From Accumulibacter sp. (GTDB lineage: Bacteria; Pseudomonadota; Gammaproteobacteria; Burkholderiales; Rhodocyclaceae), in the NCBI GenBank assembly GCA_031274075.1, contig JAISQQ010000021.1, positions 1 through 19,137 of the forward strand: a stretch of DNA of 19,137 nt, read 5' to 3'. Shown here piece after piece: positions 7,047 to 14,477 of the stretch. Numbering within the stretch: the first letter of the stretch is position 1; each line of letters begins with the position of its first letter. A program made the translations under genes and the position numbers. Below the pieces are notes generated by a model. That model made no database searches. It was not told where the DNA came from and was given only the letters and a program-made list of their open reading frames with translations.

Positions 7047-8441
7047 GTGTCGAAAATTGTTCAAGCAAAAGAGGCTGGCTATCTTGGTTGGGGCGTCAGA
7101 TTTTCCTACGGTGGCGGCGATGTAGCCTGTAATATTGTTTTCGGCGCCATCAGTTCCGTCCTGACTTTGTTCTATACCGACTATGTCGGCATCAGTCCCG
7201 CCATCGTTGGCCTGGTCATGCTGTCCGCCCGGGTGTTCGACGGCGTATCGGACGTCCTGATGGGCTTTATCGTGGAAAGGACAAAGTCACGATGGGGGAA
7301 ATCCCGGCCCTGGCTGCTATGGATGAGCTTTCCCTTTGCCCTGTCGACGGTTCTGCTGTTCGCCGTGCCGCAGTCTACCGAAACGGTCCAGTTCATCTAC
7401 ATGTTCGTGACCTACAATTTCTGCACCACTGTCTGCTACACGGCCATCAACCTGCCCTACGGCAGTCTTTCGGCGATGATGACCCGGGTTTCCATGGAAA
7501 GGACCATGCTTTCCATCGTCCGCATGGGGTGTTCTCCATTTGGGCGCATTCTGGGTGTCGCCTTGACCATTCCGCTGGTCAAGTTCTTCGGCGACGACCA
7601 GATGGCCTGGATCAAGACCATGTCCATATGGGCCACCCTTGCCCTGATTCTTCTGCTGATCTGCTTCTGGCGTTGCAAAGAGACAGTAAATATAAACGTG
7701 GAATTCAACAAGGATGCTGGCAAAGTCCCGATTAAAACGCTTGTTTCCGCCCTGGTGCGTAATCAGTATTTCTGGGCCGCTCTTATTCTCTGGACCGGTC
7801 AGTGCGCCAATCAGGTATTGGTAGGCACGATCATCCCTTACTATTGCAAGTATGTTTTCGGAGACGTCACCTGGACCTACAGTATTCTCTACTTCACGGA
7901 AACCATACTTATATCGGTCGGTGCGCTCTGTTGCCCTGTCCTTCTGAGAAGGTTCAGTAAAAGAGACCTGACCCTGGCAGGCATCATCATCTGCTTCGCC
8001 GGGCATTTTATTTTCTTCATCGACCCCTACAGCTTCAACTGGATGTTCACCGGCTGCGTCATCCGTGGGCTGGGCGTGGCGCCATTGAATGCCATCCTCT
8101 TCGGATTCATGGGAGACGCCGTCGAATTCGGCCAGTGGAAAACCCATGTCAGGCAGGAGGGCATGATTTTCGCTGGAAGTTCGGTCGGCATGAAAATCAG
8201 CGCCGGACTGATTTCAGCGATCGTTACCGGACTTTTGAGCCTGAGCGGTTATATCAGTTCAACTGGTGGCGAGGTCGTCCAGCCGGAAGCGGTCGTCAAC
8301 ATGATCATAAATATCAACAAGTTTGGACCGTTGCTTATCTGGGTAGTCCTGATCGTCACCCTGTCCTTGTACAAGCTGGACCGGCAGTATCCGAAGATAA
8401 TGCAAGAACTGGGCGAAAGAGAGGCTCGGGGAGAACTTTAG
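7047..8441 (+). CDS. GPH-family sugar:cation symporter, probable inositol or related polyol/uronide uptake
   Basis: A 464-residue membrane protein with about 12 hydrophobic segments. It has the hallmark of the glycoside-pentoside-hexuronide (MelB-like) family in its first third: ARVFDGVSDVLMGFIVER, then TKSRWGKSRPWLLW. A second typical stretch, GFMGDAVEFGQWKTHVRQEG, lies in the C-terminal half. It starts with GTG at 7047, 6 nt after a perfect AGGAGG; no better ATG exists. It sits between the two inositol enzyme blocks, so it probably imports their substrate in symport with H+ or Na+. Inositol carriers are more often sugar-porter MFS or ABC systems, so the substrate could be an inositol derivative, a glycoside or a uronate. 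Confidence 0.85.
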   Translation: MSKIVQAKEAGYLGWGVRFSYGGGDVACNIVFGAISSVLTLFYTDYVGISPAIVGLVMLSARVFDGVSDVLMGFIVERTKSRWGKSRPWLLWMSFPFALSTVLLFAVPQSTETVQFIYMFVTYNFCTTVCYTAINLPYGSLSAMMTRVSMERTMLSIVRMGCSPFGRILGVALTIPLVKFFGDDQMAWIKTMSIWATLALILLLICFWRCKETVNINVEFNKDAGKVPIKTLVSALVRNQYFWAALILWTGQCANQVLVGTIIPYYCKYVFGDVTWTYSILYFTETILISVGALCCPVLLRRFSKRDLTLAGIIICFAGHFIFFIDPYSFNWMFTGCVIRGLGVAPLNAILFGFMGDAVEFGQWKTHVRQEGMIFAGSSVGMKISAGLISAIVTGLLSLSGYISSTGGEVVQPEAVVNMIININKFGPLLIWVVLIVTLSLYKLDRQYPKIMQELGEREARGEL

Positions 8442-8489
8442 GGCGTTTTCGGCTCAAGTATCGACACACGGCAAAAACGCAAAACGCCC
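8441..8489 (+). other. Inverted repeat after the symporter gene
   Basis: GGGCGTTTT (8441-8449) and AAAACGCCC (8481-8489) are perfect 9-bp reverse complements with a 31-nt loop, beginning at the last base of the symporter stop. A T-run lies only on the 5' arm, so termination on the plus strand is uncertain. It marks the boundary between the lower-GC and higher-GC blocks. It may be a weak terminator or an mRNA end-stabilising structure. No clear promoter is visible in 8442-8578. Confidence 0.35.
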
Positions 8490-8531
8490 CAGATCAGCGA
8501 AACGACATGACCACAACCCACGGAGATATTG

Positions 8532-8582
8532 ATGAATATACAAGCGACAAGCCGGCCCACTGAAAGGGAATACACACCATGA
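8532..8582 (+). CDS. Possible 16-aa leader peptide coupled to iolJ
   Basis: An ATG at 8532 with CGGAG about 6 nt upstream opens a 16-codon frame whose TGA (8580-8582) overlaps the iolJ ATG (8579-8581) as ATGA, the classic translational coupling arrangement. The peptide (MNIQATSRPTEREYTP) has no recognised motif. It could be a leader or chance; iolJ has its own modest AAAGGGAA upstream. Confidence 0.2.
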   Translation: MNIQATSRPTEREYTP

Positions 8583-9454
8583 CAATCCGTTCTGTAAAAC
8601 CCCTGCTAACCGCCGCGCAAAGAGAGCACCGCGCGGTGGGCGCGTTCAACGTCAGCAGCCTGGAGATGCTGCGGGGCGCGGTGCAAGCCGCCGAAGAGAC
8701 AAAGACGCCGATCATCCTGCAAATCGCCGAAAAGCGCCTCGCCCACTCCCCGCTGCACCTGATCGGCCCGATGATGGTCGAAGCCGCGAAGCAGGCCCAG
8801 GTCGACATCGCCGTGCAACTCGACCACGGGCACAGCCTGCCGCTCATGGAACAGGCGGTCGGCTATGGCTTCACCGCGATCATGTACGACGGCTCCGAAT
8901 ACCCGCTGGCCGAGAACATCGAAAAGACCGCGCGCATGGTCCAATGGGCCAAGGACGCCGGCGTCGACCTCGAAGCCGAGATCGGCGTCTTGGCCGGCAA
9001 CGAAGGCGCGGGCGACAAGCAAGCGATCCACACCGACCCCGGCGAAGCCGTCCGCCTCGCCCGCGAGACCGGCTGCACCGCGCTCGCGGTCGCCATCGGC
9101 AACGCCCACGGGCACTACGCCGGCAAGCCGAAACTCGACTTCGCGGTACTCGACGCGATCCGCTCGCGCCTTACGCACCTCGCGCACCTCACGATACCGC
9201 TGGTGCTCCACGGCGGCAGCGGCATCCCGGCGGAAGATTTTCGCCGCGCCATCGCGCTCGGCGTGCGCAAGATCAACGTCGCCACCGCCAGCCTCGACGC
9301 CGAAGTCGCCGGCGCGCGCGCCTACCTCGAACGCACGCCGCACGCCGACTACTACGGACTCAACGAAGCGATGACCGAAGCGGTGCGGCGCAACGTCGTC
9401 CGCCACATCCACATCTTCAACAATGATAGAGAGAACGACCATGACGAAACTTGA
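8579..9454 (+). CDS. iolJ: Class II aldolase, 6-phospho-5-dehydro-2-deoxy-D-gluconate aldolase-like (IolJ)
   Basis: This 291-residue class II (zinc) aldolase has AFNVSSLEM near the N-terminus, QLDHGH (catalytic D82, zinc H83), LEAEIG (E133), GNAHGHY (H177, H179), VLHGGSGI (H211) and GVRKINVAT for phosphate binding. The fold also covers FbaA, GatY and KbaY. Placement immediately before iolC, iolD and iolB favours IolJ, which cleaves 2-deoxy-5-keto-gluconate 6-phosphate to DHAP and malonate semialdehyde. It overlaps iolC by 14 nt, so the two are probably translationally coupled. Base composition is clearly more GC-rich than the genes upstream. Confidence 0.8.
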   Translation: MTIRSVKPLLTAAQREHRAVGAFNVSSLEMLRGAVQAAEETKTPIILQIAEKRLAHSPLHLIGPMMVEAAKQAQVDIAVQLDHGHSLPLMEQAVGYGFTAIMYDGSEYPLAENIEKTARMVQWAKDAGVDLEAEIGVLAGNEGAGDKQAIHTDPGEAVRLARETGCTALAVAIGNAHGHYAGKPKLDFAVLDAIRSRLTHLAHLTIPLVLHGGSGIPAEDFRRAIALGVRKINVATASLDAEVAGARAYLERTPHADYYGLNEAMTEAVRRNVVRHIHIFNNDRENDHDET

Positions 9455-10457
9455 GTTCGACCCCAGCCGACCGCTCGACATCGTACTGCTGGGCCGGATC
9501 GCCATCGACCTCAACCCGGTCGACTACTACCAGCCGCTCGACCGCTGCGCCACCTTCAAGAAATACCTCGGCGGCTCGCCCGCCAACATCGCGGTGGGAC
9601 TTTCGCGCCTGGGCAAGAAGTGCGGCTTCTTCGCCCGCGTCTCGGACGACGCCTTCGGCACCTTCGCCATCGACACCTGCCGCGCCGAAGGCATCGACAC
9701 CACCCGCATCCGGCGCTGCACCCATGGCGAAAAACTCGGGCTGACCTTCACCGAGATCCTGAGTCCGCAGGAGAGCAGCATCCTCATGTACCGCAACCAG
9801 ATCGCCGACCTGGCGCTGTCGGTGGAAGACATCGACGAAGAATACATCGCCAACGCCAAGGCGCTGCTCGTCTCCGGCACCGCGCTGGCGCAAAGCCCCA
9901 GCCGCGAAGCCGCGCTCAAGGCCGTGCTGCTGGCGCGGCGCACGGCGACGCCGATCGTCTTCGACATCGACTACCGCGCCTACAACTGGAAGAACCCCGA
10001 CGAAATGGGCATCTACTACCCGATGGTGGCGCGCGAGGCCACCGTCATCCTCGGCAGCCGCGAGGAATACGACCTGACCAAGAAGCTGATCGCCCCCGGC
10101 CTGGACGACGACGAGACCGCCGCGTTCTGGCAAGGGTTCGGCGCGCGGATCGTGGTCATCAAGCACGGCAAGCAAGGCTCCACTGCGTATACCCAGGACG
10201 GAGAACGCTACGCGATCAAGCCCTTCCCGGTCGACCTGCTCAAGGGCTTCGGCGGCGGCGACGGCTACGCCTCGTCCTTCCTGTACGGCCTCCTGGAAGG
10301 CTGGGCGATCATCGACTGCCTGGAACTCGGCAGCGCCTCGGCGTCGCTGCTGGTGGCCAGCCACGGCTGCAGCGCCGACATGCCCAGCCTCCCCAAGCTG
10401 CAACAGTTCATCGCCGACAGCAAGGCCCGGTACGGCGACATGATCGCCCGGGGGTAG
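9441..10457 (+). CDS. iolC: 5-dehydro-2-deoxygluconokinase (IolC), PfkB family
   Basis: A 338-residue ribokinase/PfkB sugar kinase that would phosphorylate 2-deoxy-5-keto-D-gluconate. It shows LGRIAIDLNP at the N-terminus, the first PfkB signature YLGGSPANIAVGLSRLG (about 42-58), a substrate-binding region around FDIDYRAYNW, and the anion-hole/catalytic motif GFGGGDGYASSF with D274 as catalytic base. The usual G-A-G-D of the family reads G-G-G-D here; the Asp is kept. The start is set at 9441 (MTKLEFDP) because GAGAGAAC lies upstream; 9423 is an alternative. Unlike some IolC proteins it carries no C-terminal fused aldolase-like domain. Confidence 0.9.
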   Translation: MTKLEFDPSRPLDIVLLGRIAIDLNPVDYYQPLDRCATFKKYLGGSPANIAVGLSRLGKKCGFFARVSDDAFGTFAIDTCRAEGIDTTRIRRCTHGEKLGLTFTEILSPQESSILMYRNQIADLALSVEDIDEEYIANAKALLVSGTALAQSPSREAALKAVLLARRTATPIVFDIDYRAYNWKNPDEMGIYYPMVAREATVILGSREEYDLTKKLIAPGLDDDETAAFWQGFGARIVVIKHGKQGSTAYTQDGERYAIKPFPVDLLKGFGGGDGYASSFLYGLLEGWAIIDCLELGSASASLLVASHGCSADMPSLPKLQQFIADSKARYGDMIARG

Positions 10458-10467
10458 GGAGATGGAA

Positions 10468-12411
10468 ATGAACAATATGGAAAACGGCAAACTGTTTCGC
10501 ATGACCACGGCGCAGGCGCTGGTCAGATTCCTCGACAATCAATACGTCTCGTTCGACGGCGTGGAAACGAAATTCGTCGAAGCGATGTTCACCATTTTCG
10601 GACACGGCATCGCGCTCGGGCTGGGACAGGCGCTCGACGAAGACCGCGGCGGCCTGAAGGTGATGCAGGGGCGCAACGAACAGGGAATGTGCCACGTGGC
10701 GATCGCCTACGCCAAGCAGCACCGGCGGCGCAAGATCATTCCCTGCGCTTCCTCGGTCGGGCCGGGCGCGGCGAACATGGTGGCCGCCGCCGCCACCGCG
10801 ACGGTCAACAACATCCCGCTCTTGCTGCTCCCCGCCGACAGCTTCGCCTCGCGCCAGCCCGACCCCGTGCTGCAGCAACTGGAACGGAGCGAGAGCCTGG
10901 CGCTCACCACCAACGACGCCTTCAAGCCGGTGTGCAAATACTGGGACCGGGTGCAGCGTCCCGAACAGTTGATGAGCGCGCTGGTGAACGCCCTGCGGGT
11001 GCTGACCGACCCGGCCGATACGGGCGCGGTGTGTATCGCGCTGTGCCAGGACGTGGAAGGCGAAAGCCATGACTTCCCCGGATACTTCTTCCAGAAGCGG
11101 GTGCACCGCGTCACCCGCCCGCTCGCCGACGCGGAAGAACTCGAAGACGCGGCGCGCGCCATCGCCGGCGCGAAACATCCGCTGGTCATCGTCGGCGGCG
11201 GCGTGAACTATTCCGAGGCGGGCGAAACGATGGAAGACTTCTGCGCCGAATTCGGCATCCCCTTCGGCGAAACGCAGGCCGGGAAAAGCGCCTGCCGGTC
11301 GAGCCACCCGCTGTGCCTCGGCGGCATCGGCGTCACCGGAACTTCCGCCGCCAACGCCATTGCGCGGAAAGCAGACGTGGTGATCGCGGTGGGCACGCGC
11401 CTGGGCGATTTCGCCACCGCCTCGAAAAGCCAGTTCGCCGAAGGCGCCCGATTCGTGACCCTCAACAACAACCGCTACCACGCCGGCAAGATGGACGCGG
11501 TGAAGGCGGTCGGCGACGCCAGGGCGACGCTGCTCGCGCTCTCGGAAAAGCTGCGCGGGAAAAAATACCATGCCGCCTACACGGACCAAATCACCCGCGC
11601 CAAGGCGGCGTGGGACAAAGAAATGGAACGTTTGGCGAACTACGCCTACGGCGACGATTTCGAGCCGATCGTCAAGAACCGGGACCCGCGCAGCATCCCG
11701 GAATTCGTCCGCCTGACCGGCGGGCGGCTCACCCAGACGGCGGCGATCGCGGCGATCCGCGAAGCCATCGGCAAAGACGACAACATCGTCACCGCGGGCG
11801 GCAGCCTGCCCAGTTGCCTGCAGCGCATGTGGACGACCGACAAGCGCGGCGGCTACCACGCCGAATACGGCTACTCGTGCATGGGCTATGAGGTGGCGGG
11901 CGCCCTGGGCGTCAAGCTGGCGCAGCCCGAGGCCGAGTCCTACGCCTTCGTCGGCGACGCCAGCTTCCAGATGCTGCACAGCGAAATCATGACCGCCGTG
12001 CAGGAAAGGATGAAGATCAATATCCTGGTCTTCGACAACATCGGCTTCGGCTGCATCAACAACCTGCAGATGAACCACGGCGTCGGCAGCCTGGCGACCG
12101 AGTTCCGCTACCGCGACAAAAACGGCGAGATCAAGGGCGATCTCATCCCGGTGGATTACGCGCAGGTAGGCCAGGGCTACGGGCTGAAGACGTATTCCGC
12201 GCGCACCCTCGACGAACTGAAGGCCGCGCTGGCGGACGCCCGGAAGCAGACCGTCTCGACGCTCATCGACCTGAAGGTCCTCCCGAAAACGATGACCGAC
12301 GGCTACGACACCTGGTGGAACGTGGGCGTGGCGACGGCTTCCGCCAAACCGGAAGTGATCGAGGCCCGCGACCGCGTGCTGGCGATGCGTGCCAAAGCGC
12401 GCAAATACTGA
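10468..12411 (+). CDS. iolD: 3D-(3,5/4)-trihydroxycyclohexane-1,2-dione acylhydrolase (IolD), ThDP-dependent
   Basis: This thiamine-diphosphate enzyme of about 647 residues opens the cyclohexane-dione ring to 5-deoxy-glucuronate. The N-terminal PYR domain contains GRNEQGM with the conserved Glu (about 71) that activates the cofactor. A central domain has IVGGGVNYS, and the C-terminal PP domain has GDASFQM (about 496) followed by FDNIGFGCINN, together the GD...NN cofactor-metal motif. Length is normal for IolD. Three in-frame ATGs (10462, 10468, 10477) are possible; 10468 is preferred because TAGGGAG lies 6 nt upstream. The gene starts 10 nt after the iolC stop. Its normal substrate comes from IolE, which is not encoded in this window. 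Confidence 0.92.
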   Translation: MNNMENGKLFRMTTAQALVRFLDNQYVSFDGVETKFVEAMFTIFGHGIALGLGQALDEDRGGLKVMQGRNEQGMCHVAIAYAKQHRRRKIIPCASSVGPGAANMVAAAATATVNNIPLLLLPADSFASRQPDPVLQQLERSESLALTTNDAFKPVCKYWDRVQRPEQLMSALVNALRVLTDPADTGAVCIALCQDVEGESHDFPGYFFQKRVHRVTRPLADAEELEDAARAIAGAKHPLVIVGGGVNYSEAGETMEDFCAEFGIPFGETQAGKSACRSSHPLCLGGIGVTGTSAANAIARKADVVIAVGTRLGDFATASKSQFAEGARFVTLNNNRYHAGKMDAVKAVGDARATLLALSEKLRGKKYHAAYTDQITRAKAAWDKEMERLANYAYGDDFEPIVKNRDPRSIPEFVRLTGGRLTQTAAIAAIREAIGKDDNIVTAGGSLPSCLQRMWTTDKRGGYHAEYGYSCMGYEVAGALGVKLAQPEAESYAFVGDASFQMLHSEIMTAVQERMKINILVFDNIGFGCINNLQMNHGVGSLATEFRYRDKNGEIKGDLIPVDYAQVGQGYGLKTYSARTLDELKAALADARKQTVSTLIDLKVLPKTMTDGYDTWWNVGVATASAKPEVIEARDRVLAMRAKARKY

Positions 12412-12422
12412 GGAGAAAAACG

Positions 12423-13202
12423 ATGTTCGAACGATTTGCCTATCCCGAATACGCGACGAACGGCGAAAAAGTCCTGACCACCCGCGAAGGCATCCATCGC
12501 GGCATGTTGATGGACATCCGGGTCTACCGCATGAAGGCCGGGGAAACCCGCGAGTTCAGGGACGCGGCGGACGAGACGGCGCTGCTGCTGTTGACTGGCG
12601 AGATCAGCTTCGCGTGGGAGTCCGGGAACGAAACCCGCGAGCGCGCCAGCGTGTTCAACGAAAACCCGAGCTGCCTGCATCTTCCCCATCGGATGCAAGC
12701 CCGGGTGACGGCGCGCGTGGAAAGCGAACTCCTGGTGCAGCGCACGCAAAACCCGCGCGACTTCGCGGCGAAGTTCTACGGCCCGGACGATTGCGCGTGT
12801 TCCGTCGCCGGCGAGGGGCTGTGCGGCAACACCGCGGTGCGCGCGGTGCGCACCGTCTTCGACTACGCCAACGCGCCGTATTCCAACATGGTGCTGGGCG
12901 AAGTGGTGGGCCAGCCGGGAAGCTGGTCGAGCTATATCCCGCACCATCATCCCCAGCCGGAGGTGTACTACTACCAGTTCGAGCGCCCCGAGGGCTTCGG
13001 CGCCTGCTTCATCGGCGAGTCCGCGTTCAAGATCAGGCATGGCAGTTTCTGCGCCATCCCGGGCGGCCTGACGCATCCGCAGGTGAGCGCGCCGGGCTAT
13101 CGCCTCTACACCTGCTGGATGATCCGCCACCTCGACGGCCATCCCTGGACCCAAAGGGTCGACGACCCGGAGTACGCCTGGCTGCTGGACGCGAAGAACT
13201 AA
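12423..13202 (+). CDS. iolB: 5-deoxy-glucuronate isomerase (IolB)
   Basis: A 259-residue bicupin isomerase converting 5-deoxy-glucuronate to 2-deoxy-5-keto-D-gluconate. Visible signatures are TALLLLTGEISFAW in the first cupin, the metal-binding run IPHHHPQPEVYYYQFERP (H174-H176, E180) in the second, and GGLTHPQ (H218). The length is slightly short of the roughly 270 residues typical of IolB. The ATG at 12423 follows GAGGAGAAAAAC, with the ribosome site overlapping the iolD stop; a longer frame from 12315 lies inside iolD and is rejected. It continues the iolJ-C-D-B series. Confidence 0.92.
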   Translation: MFERFAYPEYATNGEKVLTTREGIHRGMLMDIRVYRMKAGETREFRDAADETALLLLTGEISFAWESGNETRERASVFNENPSCLHLPHRMQARVTARVESELLVQRTQNPRDFAAKFYGPDDCACSVAGEGLCGNTAVRAVRTVFDYANAPYSNMVLGEVVGQPGSWSSYIPHHHPQPEVYYYQFERPEGFGACFIGESAFKIRHGSFCAIPGGLTHPQVSAPGYRLYTCWMIRHLDGHPWTQRVDDPEYAWLLDAKN

Positions 13203-13216
13203 AAACTAAAGCCCCG

Positions 13217-14428
13217 ATGATGAAAACCCTTCAAGCCCCCACGGTCCGCAAAGTGGCGATGATGGTCTCCGGCGCGCTGCTCGTCGCCTTCACCGGGCTG
13301 CCGCACGTCTGGTCGGTCTTTCTGCCGACGGTGATGGCCGAAACCGGCTGGAGCCACGACGCCGCCCGCCTCTGCTTTTACCTGGCCCTGGGCCTGTTCG
13401 TGCCGGGGAACATCCTCGGCGGAAGGTGGCAGGACCGCGCCTCGCCGCGGCGGGTGATCGCCGCCGGCGGCGGGCTGTTCGTCGTCTCGCTCCTGCTGTG
13501 CGCCCTGCCGCCCCGCCTGCCGTTCTTCTACCTCAGCTACGGACTCTTGCAAGGGCTGGGCAGCGGCATGGTCTATATCGCCGTCGTCACCCAGGCGCAG
13601 AAGTGCTTTCCCGGACGCAGCGGCTTCGCCTCGGGGATCATCGTCGCCGCCAACGGCATTTCGGGCCTCTTCTGGGCGCCGTTTTGCCGGGTGTTGCTGG
13701 TGCAATACGGGATGCGCTTCACCTTCCTGATGCTGGCGGCGCTGCTCTTCGCGGCGTGGCTGCTGGCGACCGCCTGCGCCTCGCCGTCCCAAGCCGCCGT
13801 CCCGGAAGCCCAAGGGTCTCATACGGGCCGGCCCTACCGTGCCGCCGAAATGCTCCGCTCGCCGACCTTCTACCTGCTCGCCGCTTCGATGATGCTGGGC
13901 CTGGTGGCGTATATGACGGTTTCGCCGATTTCGCAGCAACTCCTGGTCGACCGGGGCGTCCCCGCTGGAACGGCGGTCGTCGCGGTCATGGCCGGGGCCG
14001 TCGCCAACGCGCTGGCGCGGCTGCTGGTTCCCGGCCTGGGGGATCGGCTGGGCCGGGCGCGCTGCCTGGTGCTCAACCTCCTGGTCGGCGCGGCGTCCGC
14101 GAGCCTCCTCACCTTCGGCGGCGGCGCGCTGTCGATGCTGGCGGTGGCGCTGGCGTATTTCTCCTACGGCGGCGTCCTGGGTTCGTTCCCCTCGCTCACT
14201 TCCGAAGCCTTCGGCATGAAACACGCCGGAGAAAACTACGGCTACATGCTGTGCGGCCTGGCCGCCGCGACGGTGCTGGTACCGATGGGCGCCGCCTTGC
14301 CTCTGGCGCAGGAGGGTCTGTTCGCCCTCGGCGCGCTGGCTTCGATCGGCGCCGCCTTGTTGATGCTGCTTTATATGAGGACGCAGAGGAAAGCGGCTGG
14401 CGCCCTGTGGTGCGCGCTGGTGAAATAG
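13217..14428 (+). CDS. MFS transporter, oxalate/formate-antiporter-like (OFA) family
   Basis: A membrane protein of about 403 residues with some 12 hydrophobic segments. It opens with LPHVWSVFLPTVMAETGWSH, followed by LGGRWQDRASPRRV, GLGSGMVYIAVV and FPGRSGFASG, all typical of OFA-type MFS carriers that exchange small mono- or dicarboxylates. A loop near residue 195-210 separates the two six-helix halves. It starts 14 nt after iolB at MMKTLQ (13217 or 13220) without a clear ribosome site, so translation probably couples to iolB. Its position inside the inositol block suggests export of an acidic product or exchange of a pathway acid. Substrate is unknown. Confidence 0.8.
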   Translation: MMKTLQAPTVRKVAMMVSGALLVAFTGLPHVWSVFLPTVMAETGWSHDAARLCFYLALGLFVPGNILGGRWQDRASPRRVIAAGGGLFVVSLLLCALPPRLPFFYLSYGLLQGLGSGMVYIAVVTQAQKCFPGRSGFASGIIVAANGISGLFWAPFCRVLLVQYGMRFTFLMLAALLFAAWLLATACASPSQAAVPEAQGSHTGRPYRAAEMLRSPTFYLLAASMMLGLVAYMTVSPISQQLLVDRGVPAGTAVVAVMAGAVANALARLLVPGLGDRLGRARCLVLNLLVGAASASLLTFGGGALSMLAVALAYFSYGGVLGSFPSLTSEAFGMKHAGENYGYMLCGLAAATVLVPMGAALPLAQEGLFALGALASIGAALLMLLYMRTQRKAAGALWCALVK

Positions 14429-14439
14429 CGCGCAAAGCC

Positions 14440-14477
14440 AGAGAGGAAGGAAGAAGGGAAGGAAGAAAGGAAGAAAA
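14440..14477 (+). other. All-purine tract with repeated GGAAG motifs before the iron-type dehydrogenase
   Basis: The 38 nt before the ATG at 14478 contain only A and G, with several GGAAG/AGGAAG repeats, so several overlapping ribosome-site-like sequences exist. It could give strong or slippage-variable initiation, or be a simple-sequence expansion. No similar tract occurs before other genes here. Confidence 0.7.

Noticed and set aside
9417..10538. Minus-strand open frame (373 codons) opposite iolC
   Set aside because: Antisense shadow; iolC on the plus strand has full PfkB signatures.
10408..12078. Long minus-strand open frame (556 codons) opposite iolD
   Set aside because: It is the antisense shadow of a GC-rich gene. 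The translation is Arg/His/Gly/Val-rich without domains, while the plus strand has clear IolD motifs.
12315..12422. Extended N-terminus for iolB
   Set aside because: The extension lies inside iolD in another frame, lacks a ribosome site and is unlike IolB; ATG 12423 has GAGGAG.
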